Assembly (NCBI RefSeq): GCF_000179775.1
Contig: NZ_AEEB01000003.1
Span: 558,001 to 622,000 of the forward strand
DNA: 64,000 bases
Direction of reading: 5' to 3'
Source of the DNA: Ahrensia sp. R2A130
GTDB lineage: Bacteria > Pseudomonadota > Alphaproteobacteria > Rhizobiales > Rhizobiaceae
Part shown: positions 8,036-17,153 of the stretch, in pieces
How the letters are laid out: each line of letters opens with the position of its first letter
Position numbering within the stretch: the first letter of the stretch is position 1
Made by a program: the position numbers and the translations under genes
Notes under the pieces: model-generated
Database searches by the model: none
What the model was told of the DNA's origin: nothing
Seen by the model: the letters and a program-made list of their open reading frames with translations, nothing else

Positions 8036-8917
8036 TCAACCTTTAACGGCCCCCGCTGTCATGCCCGTGATGATTTGTTTGGACGCGATGAAGGTGAAGA
8101 TCACCGGTGGGATTGCGAGCAGCATGCCCGTCGCCATGATGACACCCCAGTCGATATTGTACTCAGTGATCGAGTTCACGATGGTGACAGGAACGGTGCG
8201 CGTGTTGCGACCTGCAAGTGCGTTGGACAGCAGGAACTCATTCCAAGCGATGCGGAATGTGAAGATCGCAGCAGCAGCCAAACCGGGCTTGATGATCGGC
8301 AACACCACGAGAAAGAACACTTGAAACGGGTTCGCCCCGTCCATCCGTGCCGCTTCCTCAAGCTGGATCGGAACCTGTACAATGAAGCTCTGCAAAATCC
8401 AGATCACAAATGGCAGGTTCATCGCTACATAGATGAGAATGATGCCAGTATAGGTGCTGTCGAGGCCAAACTGGAACGTCCAGATACCAAAGACCGGAAC
8501 CAGCAGCACGGCAGGTGGAACCATGCGCATCAACAATGTCGTCATGGAAACGGTACCGCGACCCATAAAGCGGAAGCGAACCAAGGCGTAAGCCGCCATG
8601 CAGCCGATCACCAGCGTCAACGCGGTGGAGATTAACGCAATGAAGATCGAGTTGCCCAACGCGCGGCTGAATGTGGGATCGCAGAAATCTACGCTTTCCG
8701 GTTTGTACCAAAGCACATCACACAAAACCGCTTCGTAGTTTTTGATCGTCGGCGTGAAAAAGAATGACGAAACGCTGGCATCATTGATGTCGATATTCGC
8801 CTTGAACGACGTGGTCAGCATCAACATGATCGGGCCGAGCGCGAGAACGATCAGCACCATCATGATGGCGTAGAAGATCGCGTTACCCTTGGCTGTCTGG
8901 TGGTTTGGAGCGGCCAT
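8036..8917 (-). CDS. carbohydrate ABC importer, inner-membrane permease (MalG type)
   Basis: 293 residues, six predicted helices. The EAA loop that contacts the ATPase is EEAARMDGANPFQVFFLVVLPIIKPGL, ending with the typical proline. The first helix (FYAIMMVLIVLALGPIMLMLTTSF) and the large periplasmic loop with NYEAVLCDVLWYKPES are usual for CUT1 permeases. Shares its first bases with the stop of the other permease gene (8917), so the two are co-translated. Works with the MalF-type permease, binding protein and ATPase of the same operon. Substrate not deducible from the permease. Confidence 0.92.
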   Translation of the reverse strand: MAAPNHQTAKGNAIFYAIMMVLIVLALGPIMLMLTTSFKANIDINDASVSSFFFTPTIKNYEAVLCDVLWYKPESVDFCDPTFSRALGNSIFIALISTALTLVIGCMAAYALVRFRFMGRGTVSMTTLLMRMVPPAVLLVPVFGIWTFQFGLDSTYTGIILIYVAMNLPFVIWILQSFIVQVPIQLEEAARMDGANPFQVFFLVVLPIIKPGLAAAAIFTFRIAWNEFLLSNALAGRNTRTVPVTIVNSITEYNIDWGVIMATGMLLAIPPVIFTFIASKQIITGMTAGAVKG

Positions 8918-9837
8918 TACGCGTCCTCCTGCGCAGCAGCCCGCAGACGGGCGGAGCGGCGCTCCGTCAAGCTGTTATAGGCAAACATCGCGATGGTCAG
9001 CAGCATGAGCATGATGAGCAGGTAGTTGGACATTGCGGCTGCGTAGCCGAGTTCCTGAAATTCCTGCGCGGTCCTGAATATTCGAAGCGATAGAATCTCG
9101 GTCGACAGCCCCGGTCCGCCATTGGTCATCACAAGGATAACCTCCAGCACTTTGAAGGCATCGATCAGACGCAACAGCACTGCCACGATGAGCACCGGCA
9201 TCATCAGCGGCAGTTTAATGTAGATGATCTTCTGCCAACCGGATGCGCCATCGATCTGGGCAGCTTCCAATGCCGACTGCGGCAACGATTGAAGCGCCGC
9301 CAGTGACAGAATGAAGATGAAGGGCGTCCACTGCCAAACGTCTGCGATGACCACAGCTACGAAGGACCATGAACCGTCCGACAGCCACGGGATGGGATCG
9401 AAGCCCCAATCCTTCAGCGTGCGGTTAAAGATGCCGACGGTTGGGTGGTACATGTAGCGCCACATGAGACCGACAACGATGGGCGCGATCATCATTGGCA
9501 AAATGAAGATGGTACGGAGTGCCGCCATGCCGCGCAGTTTGCGATCCAGTAGCAGCGCGAGACCGACGCCGAGCGCCATCTCAAGGGTCACGACGATTGC
9601 GGCAAAGCGCAGCGTGACACCGAAGCTTTCCAGAAACGCCTCATCGGAAGCGAGGTTGATGTAGTTGCGAAGGCCGACCCATTCGGCCTCGGAAATATAT
9701 TGCGATGGCCGCCAATCGAGGAAGCTCGCGTAGATCATGAAGCCGATTGGGTAGAGCAGCGCTATCACCAGCACGAGCGCAGCCGGAGCCAGAAACAGAT
9801 AAGGCGTCATACGGTTGATGCGGGATGCGGCGGTCAT
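8917..9837 (-). CDS. carbohydrate ABC importer, inner-membrane permease (MalF type)
   Basis: About 306 residues from the ATG at 9837 (MTAASRINRMTPYLFLAPAA). A TTG at 9879 would add 14 polar residues; neither has a clear ribosome site. Six helices, with the EAA motif LEAAQIDGASGWQKIIYIKLPLMMPVLI. The segment TNGGPGLSTEILSLRIFRTAQEFQELGYAAAMS is typical of CUT1 permeases. Separated from the binding-protein gene by 125 bp holding a 12-bp perfect hairpin, and fused by stop/start overlap to the second permease. Confidence 0.92.
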   Translation of the reverse strand: MTAASRINRMTPYLFLAPAALVLVIALLYPIGFMIYASFLDWRPSQYISEAEWVGLRNYINLASDEAFLESFGVTLRFAAIVVTLEMALGVGLALLLDRKLRGMAALRTIFILPMMIAPIVVGLMWRYMYHPTVGIFNRTLKDWGFDPIPWLSDGSWSFVAVVIADVWQWTPFIFILSLAALQSLPQSALEAAQIDGASGWQKIIYIKLPLMMPVLIVAVLLRLIDAFKVLEVILVMTNGGPGLSTEILSLRIFRTAQEFQELGYAAAMSNYLLIMLMLLTIAMFAYNSLTERRSARLRAAAQEDA

Positions 9838-9932
9838 GGCGCGTTCGCGGCTTTCGTTTGGTTCGAAATCTTTCCGCAATTCGCCCGGTGCGTCGAAAAC
9901 GCTAATCAGACCATTGCGAAGTCGGAAGTTTT

Positions 9933-9964
9933 CTCCGTCCGATGCTCGAAACCATCGGACGGAG
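9933..9964 (-). other. strong intercistronic stem-loop between binding-protein and permease genes
   Basis: Perfect 12-base inverted repeat: CTCCGTCCGATG at 9933-9944 and CATCGGACGGAG at 9953-9964, loop of eight. On the transcribed (reverse) strand the hairpin is followed by GAAAAC rather than T residues. It therefore fits a stabiliser of the upstream binding-protein message, or a partial attenuator, which would yield more binding protein than permease, as in other sugar importers. Confidence 0.65.
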
Positions 9965-10004
9965 ATGGCCGCTCAAACGAGGAGCGACCGTCGGGAGGTT
10001 CCCG

Positions 10005-11357
10005 TTACTTGACGTTGACCCAGGTGTAGTACCCGGCTTCGTCCATGGTCTTTTCAGCACGCTCGGCAACGCCGTTCAGCGCTTCCTGCGGGTCGAGACC
10101 TTCGGTCAAGACTTTCGACATGGACGTACCGATGTCGGCGTTGATTTTACCCCATGTTGGGATGATTGGACGCCAGTCTGGGTCAGCATATTTCAGCGCT
10201 TCACCGAATGTCGCGGAATAAGGGTATTTCGCGTTCAGTTCTGCGTTTTCATATGTGGAGAAACGCGATGGGTTGCCGCCTTGCATGGCGACAGCGAGGT
10301 CACCTTTTTTGGACGTCAGCCACTGCAGAAGCAGGAAGGCCGCTTCTTTGTTCTGCGCATTTTTCGGGATACCGATACCGAAACCACCGGTCTGCGAACC
10401 GCGACGAACACCTTCAGGGTGCAGCGCGTAACCGACTTTACCAGCAACCTTGGACTGCTCGGGATCTTCGAAACCGGCAGCAAAAGCGATGGAGTCCATG
10501 AACATGGCAGCGTTGCCCTGTTTGAACGAGTTGGCAGCTTCCGAAGGTCCGAATGTCGTGGCGCCTTCTGGGCCGCAATCGACGATGGTCTTCAGCGCGT
10601 TGGCTGCTTTCACACCGGCTTCGTTGTTGATGATCGGCTTCCAGTTGTCGTCGAACACACGGCCACCAAGTGGGGCGAGGTGCAGAAGGAAAGCGTGCGA
10701 TGCCTGATGGCCGGAAGCTGCGCGGGAGGCCATGCCGCCCATACCTTTTTCAACTTCAGGAATCTTGCAGGCTGCGTCGAGCAACTCGTCATAGGTTTCT
10801 GGAACCTTGATGCCGTGCTTCTCGAAGATATCCTTGCGGTAAGCGAGAACCGAAGTTTCCGAACCGAATGGTACGCCGAAGAGCGAACCTGTCGGACCTG
10901 GAAGGTAGCCTTTTTTACCACCGGCAACGCCGATGTTCTGCACGTAACCGTCGATCAGGTCTTCCGCGTCGTAGTTCGGATCGGCGAGTTTCGGGTTCAT
11001 GAAGTAACGGGCCAGGTTTTCCAGCTGGTCGGCAAACACATAATCGGCCTTGGAGAACACGACATAACCGATGAGGTCGTAGTCGCTTTCACGCTTGGTG
11101 AGTTCCAGTGTCTGGCGCTCACGCATTTTCAGATACTGCAGCTGGTCGACTTCAACCTTGATGCCGGTCTCTTCCGTGAACTGCGGAAGCACCTTCATGG
11201 CAGCGTTGTAATGTGGGTGCGCGGGGAACATGGCAGTCACAGTCTGACCGGCATATGCCGCGTATGGGCCGGTGGCGTGACCGTCGGCAAGTGCCGCCGA
11301 TGTACCAGCGACCATGATGGTCGATGCGATCAATGTCGCGGTTAGTGATTTCAGCAT
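10005..11357 (-). CDS. periplasmic sugar-binding protein of an ABC importer (CUT1)
   Basis: 450 residues with a clear signal peptide (about 1-24, cut near SAALA). Binds the solute outside the inner membrane and hands it to the two permeases. Family traits: the class-1 SBP fold start GQTVTAMFPAHPHYNAAMKVLPQFTEETGIKV, LFGVPFGSETSVLAYRKDIFEKHGI, and a late W-rich end with DPDWRPIIPTWGKI and YYTWVNVK. Length fits polyol/oligosaccharide binders. The substrate is not certain; a sugar or polyol whose oxidation gives a lactone would fit the neighbouring SMP-30 enzyme. Start has AGGAG upstream. Second gene of the importer operon. Confidence 0.92.
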   Translation of the reverse strand: MLKSLTATLIASTIMVAGTSAALADGHATGPYAAYAGQTVTAMFPAHPHYNAAMKVLPQFTEETGIKVEVDQLQYLKMRERQTLELTKRESDYDLIGYVVFSKADYVFADQLENLARYFMNPKLADPNYDAEDLIDGYVQNIGVAGGKKGYLPGPTGSLFGVPFGSETSVLAYRKDIFEKHGIKVPETYDELLDAACKIPEVEKGMGGMASRAASGHQASHAFLLHLAPLGGRVFDDNWKPIINNEAGVKAANALKTIVDCGPEGATTFGPSEAANSFKQGNAAMFMDSIAFAAGFEDPEQSKVAGKVGYALHPEGVRRGSQTGGFGIGIPKNAQNKEAAFLLLQWLTSKKGDLAVAMQGGNPSRFSTYENAELNAKYPYSATFGEALKYADPDWRPIIPTWGKINADIGTSMSKVLTEGLDPQEALNGVAERAEKTMDEAGYYTWVNVK

Positions 11358-11385
11358 AGGTTTCTCCTCCAGAGTGCTGAGTGAA

Positions 11386-12468
11386 TTAGATCCGAATACC
11401 GGTCTCGGTATCGAAAGCCATAACTTCGTCGGTGCGCAAGGCGAACGTCATCGTAGCGCCAGCGCGAGGCGGAATAGAGCTGTTGTGCTCCACCAGAACC
11501 TCTTCGCTGCCGCAGCGTGTGACGAGCGTCGATTGTGCGCCCAAATATTCCGAAACGATCAGTCGCAAGTCCATGGTCGGTCCCACAGACACATCGTCGC
11601 TGAACGACGACGGACGAATGCCGAGAGCAACCTTCTTCGACGAATGAGATTTAAGACGCTGCGCAAGCGGTCCATCCAGTAGAAGCGAAAAGCCGTCGCC
11701 AGAAGCCGTTACGCCCTTCCCCGTTTCGCTAATCTCAGCGTCGAGGAAATTCATGGTCGGGCTGCCGATGAAGCCAGCGACAAACCGGTTCACGGGCTCT
11801 TTGAACAATTGCTCCGGCGTGCCCTGCTGTTGGATGATGCCTTCCGACATGACCACGATACGGTCGCCCAGCGTCATTGCTTCGATCTGGTCATGCGTGA
11901 CGTAGATCATGTTCTTGTCGAGATTATCGCGCATTTCCGCGAGCTCGGTGCGCATCTTACCGCGCAGCTTGGCGTCGAGGTTAGAGAGCGGTTCATCAAA
12001 AAGGAACGTCGAGGCATCGCGAACGAGCGCACGGCCCATGGCGACACGCTGGCGCTGGCCGCCTGACAATTCTGCAGGCTTACGATCAAGCAACTGACCG
12101 ATGTTCAGCATCTCAGCGACACGGTTCACCTTCTCGTCAATTTCCGCTTTTGGTGTGCGGTTCAAACGCAGCGCAAACGACATGTTCTTGGCGATGTTCA
12201 TGTGCGGATAGAGCGCATAGTCCTGAAACACCATCGCCAGATCGCGCTCTTTCGATTCCAAGCCGCTGATCGGTTTGTCGTCGAAGTAGATCTCACCTCC
12301 GGACAATTCTTCCAGCCCGGCTACGATCCGCAATGTGGTGGATTTGCCGCAACCCGATGGGCCGACAAGCACGGTGAACTCGCCGTCATCCAACTCAAGA
12401 TCCAGCGGCGGGAGAACGCGAACGCTCCCGTAATATTTCTCGATTTGCTCGAAACGAATCTTCGGCAC
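11386..12468 (-). CDS. sugar ABC importer ATP-binding protein (MalK/UgpC type)
   Basis: 360 residues. Walker A VGPSGCGKSTTLRIVAG, Q-loop MVFQDYALYPHMNI, signature ELSGGQRQRVAMGRALVRD, Walker B FLFDEPLSNLDAKLR and switch His in YVTHDQ are all intact. Residues after about 240 form the TOBE/OB regulatory domain (VALGIRPSSF, MTFALRTDEVMAFD). Drives import by ATP hydrolysis at the inner-membrane face. First gene of the operon, starting about 100 bp from the LacI-type palindrome, so probably directly controlled by it. Followed after 28 bp by the binding-protein gene. Confidence 0.94.
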   Translation of the reverse strand: MPKIRFEQIEKYYGSVRVLPPLDLELDDGEFTVLVGPSGCGKSTTLRIVAGLEELSGGEIYFDDKPISGLESKERDLAMVFQDYALYPHMNIAKNMSFALRLNRTPKAEIDEKVNRVAEMLNIGQLLDRKPAELSGGQRQRVAMGRALVRDASTFLFDEPLSNLDAKLRGKMRTELAEMRDNLDKNMIYVTHDQIEAMTLGDRIVVMSEGIIQQQGTPEQLFKEPVNRFVAGFIGSPTMNFLDAEISETGKGVTASGDGFSLLLDGPLAQRLKSHSSKKVALGIRPSSFSDDVSVGPTMDLRLIVSEYLGAQSTLVTRCGSEEVLVEHNSSIPPRAGATMTFALRTDEVMAFDTETGIRI

Positions 12469-12565
12469 AAGTCACTCCCAGAAAGGCCTCTTGAACGGGC
12501 CATGCGACAGTTGAGACACGCTAAGCCGTCAAAACAACCAATTTTCGCCGCATTTGCCCATGTGC

Positions 12566-12598
12566 TACGTTAGCGCTAACGTAAAGATGAACGTTTAC
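12566..12598. promoter_or_regulatory. LacI/GntR-type operator: 18-bp perfect palindrome plus overlapping imperfect site
   Basis: TACGTTAGC|GCTAACGTA at 12566-12583 is a perfect 18-base palindrome. It closely follows the operator form of E. coli GntR (GTTA-n-CG-n-TAAC core). A second, imperfect repeat GTAAA (12581-12585) / TTTAC (12594-12598) overlaps it. They lie between the divergent importer operon and the LacI-family gene, about 30 bp before its start, so both transcription units are likely repressed. Confidence 0.7.
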
Positions 12599-12611
12599 AC
12601 GGAAGCACTTC

Positions 12612-13682
12612 TTGGCCGATCCCACCATCAGAAAGCGCCGTCGCGGCCCCTCCAATCGCGTTACAATTGATGAAGTCGCCCGGGTCGCAGGCGTCAGTAC
12701 AATGTCGGTGTCGCGAGCAATGCGGGGCGTGGAAGGCCTGTCGGCAGAGCGTCGTGCAGCTATACTCGATATCGCCCGCGCGCTTGGTTACGAACCCAGC
12801 AGTCTGGCCGGTTCGCTGGCTGCTGCAAACTCAACATTGATCGGTGTGTCGGTCCCGACACTCAACGATGAAGTGTTCGGCGATATTTTCGACGGCATGC
12901 GAACCGTCTTCACGCGATACGGATTCCAAACCGTGTTCGACACGACCGACTATGCCCGCAAGAACGAAGACGAATGGATAGAGCGCATTCTAGCATGGCG
13001 ACCTGCCGGGCTGGTGCTGTCCGGCGTCGATCAGTCCAGACAGGCGAAAGAACGCCTGCGCGCCGCCCGTATTCCTGTCCTACAGATTTGGGACGTAACG
13101 TATGACCCTATCGATATTTGCGTCGGCATCGATCACGAGGCTGCCGGCCACGCGATGGCGGATCATTTGCTTGAACTGGGCTACAGACGCCCAGCCTATA
13201 TAGGTGTCCGGAAAGGCTTTGACGCGCGCGCAGAAAAACGAGCCAAGGGATTCAAACGCGGATTAGCGGCTGCGGGAGTGGAACTCGTGGCGGACAAACG
13301 CATCAGCAACGCCCGCTCATTTTCAGCAGGCGAAGATGGCGTGACAGCATTGCTGGACGAAGTGCCCGTTGAGACAGACGCGATCTATTTCATGAACGAC
13401 CATATGGCGCTTGGCGGCATCATCGCCTGCGAGGCCCGTGGCATGAAAATTCCCGACGATATCGGCATCGCCGGTTTCAATGATCTGGCGCTTAACCGTG
13501 TGCTTCCCCTTCGAGTGACGACTTCCGCCACCCCTCGCAGCACAATGGGAAGCAAGGGCGCGCAGGCGCTGATTGCGCGCATAAAAGGCGTAAAGCGCGA
13601 TCCGGTCGAGGTTCTTCCCGTCGAACTAAAACCCGGCCTCACGACCCGCAGCGCAATTCCCTACCCGTCCGGCCGGTCGTAA
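12612..13682 (+). CDS. LacI-family transcriptional regulator, GntR/IdnR-like
   Basis: 356 residues from a TTG at 12612; no in-frame ATG precedes the DNA-binding domain. HTH: VTIDEVARVAGVSTMSVSRA followed by the hinge helix YEPSSLAGSLA. Ligand domain reads like gluconate repressors: LIGVSVPTLNDEVFGDIFDG, WRPAGLVLSGVD, VLQIWDVTYDPIDICVGIDH, ADHLLELGYRRPAYIGV. The closeness to GntR/IdnR, the GntR-like palindrome upstream and the lactonase nearby suggest a sugar-acid or related ligand (inference). Likely represses the importer operon and itself. Its 3' end overlaps the convergent lipocalin-like gene by 22 bp. Confidence 0.92.
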   Translation: MADPTIRKRRRGPSNRVTIDEVARVAGVSTMSVSRAMRGVEGLSAERRAAILDIARALGYEPSSLAGSLAAANSTLIGVSVPTLNDEVFGDIFDGMRTVFTRYGFQTVFDTTDYARKNEDEWIERILAWRPAGLVLSGVDQSRQAKERLRAARIPVLQIWDVTYDPIDICVGIDHEAAGHAMADHLLELGYRRPAYIGVRKGFDARAEKRAKGFKRGLAAAGVELVADKRISNARSFSAGEDGVTALLDEVPVETDAIYFMNDHMALGGIIACEARGMKIPDDIGIAGFNDLALNRVLPLRVTTSATPRSTMGSKGAQALIARIKGVKRDPVEVLPVELKPGLTTRSAIPYPSGRS

Positions 13683-14722
13683 CCCGTCATCTCAAGATAG
13701 CCTCTGCCTTTCCGGTTACCACTCACCGTCACCGGCCCTTCCCAATAGGGTATCGAAGTCGCCATCCAAGCCTGTGTGTTGAGCGCTTCGACGGTCACAT
13801 CAACATCACGGCTCGGCAGACGCAGTCGCCAACTTGTAGGCACATCACGACCACCGACATCGCTGATCGCCAGCGGTTCAAGCTGTAACTCACCATTATC
13901 AATTGGCGTCGGGTCGCCCTGCGGCGTGATCCATGTTGCAGAGGTAAAACTCTTGCCTTCAGCCTCACGCAATTGAAACGCCATCATTTTGTGGCCGTCT
14001 TCAAAGCTGAGTGAAAACCAGTCCCACCCGCGCTGCCCACCGGAAAGCGGTTGGCTCGACCATTCCCGATCCAGCCACGCGGAGCCGGTGACAGCAACAT
14101 CGCCAGATGGCAGTTTCAACGTGCCCTTCAAGGCATAAGCGGGTTGCGAATAATAATAACTTGCCGTGCCGCTTTCCGATTTGCGCGAATAACCATTGAT
14201 GCCCTGCAACACCAGCGGCCCCTGCGCGATCAGCTTTACATAAAACGCAAAATCAGCACCTGAAGCAGCCATGGAAACGCGATCAATATCGCGCCCCTCA
14301 TCAGCCTTCAGCGCCCAATCATCAATGAAGGCGTTGAAAGGTTCCACATCGACATCAGCCTGCCCGATACCGCCCCGCGCACGACGCTCGGCAACGAAAT
14401 GCTTGTCAGGTGTCGTCACCGCAGCGTGGCCCATCCAAAATTGCGAACCGGGCTTACCATCGGGGCGAAAGGCGGAGCGGAAGAGTGTCCATTGCAGACC
14501 GTAAGGCGTCCCATCCGGCCCAGTCATATTGGCAGTCACATACCACCATTCGATGCGGTAATCGGGGTGAGCTGCATGGTCAGCCGGAAATGAAATCGTG
14601 CCGTCAGGTGACGGCACCGCATAGCCTTCGCTGGTCGTGCCAAGGCCGCCAAAACCTTGCGCGAGCGCGGCAACTGGAAGCCAGCATGCCAGTGCAAATG
14701 CAGCGAGAAACCTAACGCTCAT
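13661..14722 (-). CDS. exported lipocalin-like (AttH/CrtC family) protein
   Basis: 353 residues with a signal peptide (1-21, ending AALAQG). Family marks: ISFPADHAAHPDYRIEWWYVTANM near the N-terminus, the LQWTLFRSA strand, FWMGHAAVTTPDKHFVAERRARGG, SAWLDREWSSQPLSGGQRGWDWFSLSFEDG, and GRGYLEMTGYD at the end. AttH of Agrobacterium and carotenoid 1,2-hydratase CrtC share this double-lipocalin fold. Nothing nearby makes carotenoids, whereas an ABC system precedes it in the same operon, so an AttH-like periplasmic carrier or hydrolase role is more likely. It overlaps the permease stop by 11 bp. Confidence 0.85.
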   Translation of the reverse strand: MSVRFLAAFALACWLPVAALAQGFGGLGTTSEGYAVPSPDGTISFPADHAAHPDYRIEWWYVTANMTGPDGTPYGLQWTLFRSAFRPDGKPGSQFWMGHAAVTTPDKHFVAERRARGGIGQADVDVEPFNAFIDDWALKADEGRDIDRVSMAASGADFAFYVKLIAQGPLVLQGINGYSRKSESGTASYYYSQPAYALKGTLKLPSGDVAVTGSAWLDREWSSQPLSGGQRGWDWFSLSFEDGHKMMAFQLREAEGKSFTSATWITPQGDPTPIDNGELQLEPLAISDVGGRDVPTSWRLRLPSRDVDVTVEALNTQAWMATSIPYWEGPVTVSGNRKGRGYLEMTGYDRPDG

Positions 14723-17153
14723 GGCTAAACACCTTCACAAGATCGGCAGGCGCCATGGCTGCCATACGACGGGCAGGAATTGCTGCCGCCAAAAGCGCGG
14801 CAAGCAGCGCCAGCAGACCCAGCCGCAACCAATCGCCAACAAACACCTGCATCGGAATACGCCAACCGAACGCTTCCACATTCAAGACTGCTAGCAGCAA
14901 CCACGCGAGAGCCAGACCCACCGGAACCGCAAGCACGACCGTGACGAGGGCCAGTATTGCCGTGCGGGCGAGTTCGAGCGCGGCCAGCCGCCGCTGCGTC
15001 AGTCCCAACGCCCAAACAGGCGCGAGCTGCGGCACACGCATGGTCGCCAATGTGAGCAGTGATGTGAAGATCGCAAAGCCGGCCACCGCCAACGTGAGAA
15101 CATTAAGTGCATCCGTCACCCTGAACGTTCGCTCGAAAACGCTGAGCGAGAGGTCTTTGATAGCTGATTGATCAATCATCGACCGCTCTTCAATGCCAAA
15201 TTCAGCAGATATCTCATTCTTCAAAGCCTCGACCCGTTCCGGCGGAACGCGGACACCAAACCGCTGTTGCGGGATATTCGGGAAAAGCGCGGAGAATTTC
15301 GACAGGCCGACCATGACCTGCGGCGCGGGGTTGCCGTAGTCGGAATACACACCTGCAATCGGCGTGGGTGGCAGCCCCGCTGCTGATATTTCGTCCCCCA
15401 AGGACAAGCCAGACCGGCGCGCAAATTGCTCGTTCACCAGCAAACCCTCACCCCGCGCGACCTCATCCCAAACTTGAGGCGTACGCTCCAGCAACGGCCA
15501 ATTATCACGGTAAGTCGCGTGGTTGGCCACGCCAAAAATTGCGCCCTTGCGCCCGTCCAGCGTGGCTTCCGTTTCAACAATAGGGAGCACTGCATCGGTG
15601 CGCGTCTGAAGCCAGATTTTCAGCTTCTCGCCCTGCTGACCATCACGCGCGTTGACGTAAAACTCTGCCGCCAATCGCTGGTCCAACCAACCCACAAATG
15701 TCGTGCGGAAACTGCCCACCATCGTGCCAACACCTATGTTGGCCGCCAGCGCCAGTAACAGCGCCATCAATGCCAGCGACAGGCCCGGAATCTGTTGACG
15801 CGTATCCGCCCAGAACCACTGTGCCGTCGCCCCGGCACCTGCGCGACGAGCCAACGATTGACCAAAATCCAGTAACCGATTTGCAAGCGGCGGCAGTAAT
15901 AAGGCGCTGCCAACAAGCACGAGAGCAATGATGATAAAGGCAGCAACAATGCCGCTTGCGAGGCCGAGTAAAACGGCTGCTAAACCCAAAAAGACGAAAC
16001 CGGATACGGCCTGCATCACCAGTGTTTTGGACGACACCATAGCCCAAGCGCGCGGTTGGGCTGATGCCAATATCGGCATCGAACGAATGCGCCACAAGCT
16101 GCCTGCAGCGGCAATCGCCGTGCCCAACAAAGCAATTGCGATGCCGCTCGCCCACCAGTCCGCGCGCCAACCAAGGCTGCCGGAAACCTGCGCGCCGTAA
16201 AGATCACGCAAAGTGTCGGCGACGTTGGGCAACAACAGCGTCGCTAAAACCGATCCCAACAACACGCCCACCGTTCCTGCCAGCACGGCCAATGCTGCGA
16301 GTTCGACCACCAGCGCAACCACGAGCTGCTTCAACGACACGCCGAGCACCCGCAACGTGCGGAACATCACCCGGCGTTGTTCGAAGGCTAAACCGATTGT
16401 GCCGTGCACGATGAACAGGCCGACCGCAAAAGTGAGCAGCCCGAACGCGGTGAGGTTGAGGTGGAACGAGTCCGTCAGGCGCGCGAGATCCTGTCCGGTC
16501 TGCGGTTCCACTCGTGTCAGATCGGGCGCGATGTCGCCCAAGGGGGCGGCACCAACAGGCTGCGGATCAAGCAGCACCAAACGGGACACCGCATCAGGCC
16601 GCTGCAGCAGGGCTTGGGCGGCAGCAATGTCCACAGTTAGTGTTCGTGGCGGCAGCCCCTCCTGCGGTATTAAGCGCGGTAAATTTGGAACGCCATCCAA
16701 TTCGGCAATCGTTTCCGGTGCAGCTAAAGCAAGGCCGTTTTGGCCGATAAAATCTTGGATCTCGTAAGGGGTTTCAGCCGAACCACCTTCGAAATTCAAA
16801 GGTCCGGCAGAGGATGTCAGCGGGTCTATACCAACGATCCTTATGATCACACGCCCTCGCTGCAAACGGCCTTCCAGCACCGTCGTTACAAGCCAACCCG
16901 CGCGGCGAAGGCGGACGAAATCTCCCATCGAAATCGCGCCACCGTCTGCCTTTTCCAAAGTCGCACGATCAGCACCGGCAACCTGATTGGCAGCCCGATC
17001 ATAGCTGCTGCGCGCCTCGCTATTGATTGCCTGCACGGCGGTCCAAAGTGCAGTGGCAAGCGATAGACCCAGAACCAGCGTCACAAACTGCCCTGGTCTG
17101 CGCCGCCAGTGGGACAGCAATGCAGAAAGCGCAGACTGAAAACCGCGCATCAA
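14712..17153 (-). CDS. FtsX-like ABC transporter permease, double-length
   Basis: 813 residues. An N-terminal helix (FVTLVLGLSLATALWTAVQA), a large periplasmic domain, then a first group of FtsX-type helices (about residues 235-440) and a second periplasmic domain and group of helices (to the C-terminus). This is two permease units in one chain, as in the YbbP/SalY-like exporters; in Agrobacterium the corresponding AttF and AttG are separate (family knowledge, not checked here). Ends AAMAPADLVKVFSHER, typical of the FtsX C-terminus. Works with the LolD-like ATPase upstream (4-bp overlap) and the lipocalin-like protein downstream. Predicted to extrude or extract a lipid-like substrate. Confidence 0.88.
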   Translation of the reverse strand: MMRGFQSALSALLSHWRRRPGQFVTLVLGLSLATALWTAVQAINSEARSSYDRAANQVAGADRATLEKADGGAISMGDFVRLRRAGWLVTTVLEGRLQRGRVIIRIVGIDPLTSSAGPLNFEGGSAETPYEIQDFIGQNGLALAAPETIAELDGVPNLPRLIPQEGLPPRTLTVDIAAAQALLQRPDAVSRLVLLDPQPVGAAPLGDIAPDLTRVEPQTGQDLARLTDSFHLNLTAFGLLTFAVGLFIVHGTIGLAFEQRRVMFRTLRVLGVSLKQLVVALVVELAALAVLAGTVGVLLGSVLATLLLPNVADTLRDLYGAQVSGSLGWRADWWASGIAIALLGTAIAAAGSLWRIRSMPILASAQPRAWAMVSSKTLVMQAVSGFVFLGLAAVLLGLASGIVAAFIIIALVLVGSALLLPPLANRLLDFGQSLARRAGAGATAQWFWADTRQQIPGLSLALMALLLALAANIGVGTMVGSFRTTFVGWLDQRLAAEFYVNARDGQQGEKLKIWLQTRTDAVLPIVETEATLDGRKGAIFGVANHATYRDNWPLLERTPQVWDEVARGEGLLVNEQFARRSGLSLGDEISAAGLPPTPIAGVYSDYGNPAPQVMVGLSKFSALFPNIPQQRFGVRVPPERVEALKNEISAEFGIEERSMIDQSAIKDLSLSVFERTFRVTDALNVLTLAVAGFAIFTSLLTLATMRVPQLAPVWALGLTQRRLAALELARTAILALVTVVLAVPVGLALAWLLLAVLNVEAFGWRIPMQVFVGDWLRLGLLALLAALLAAAIPARRMAAMAPADLVKVFSHER

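Noticed and set aside
9942-11345. 467-codon open frame on the plus strand
   Set aside because: It lies exactly opposite the sugar-binding protein gene, has no ribosome site and its product shows no domain; a mirror frame of a GC-rich gene.
13661-14722. Carotenoid 1,2-hydratase (CrtC) assignment
   Set aside because: Same fold, but no carotenoid gene is nearby and the ABC context fits AttH better.
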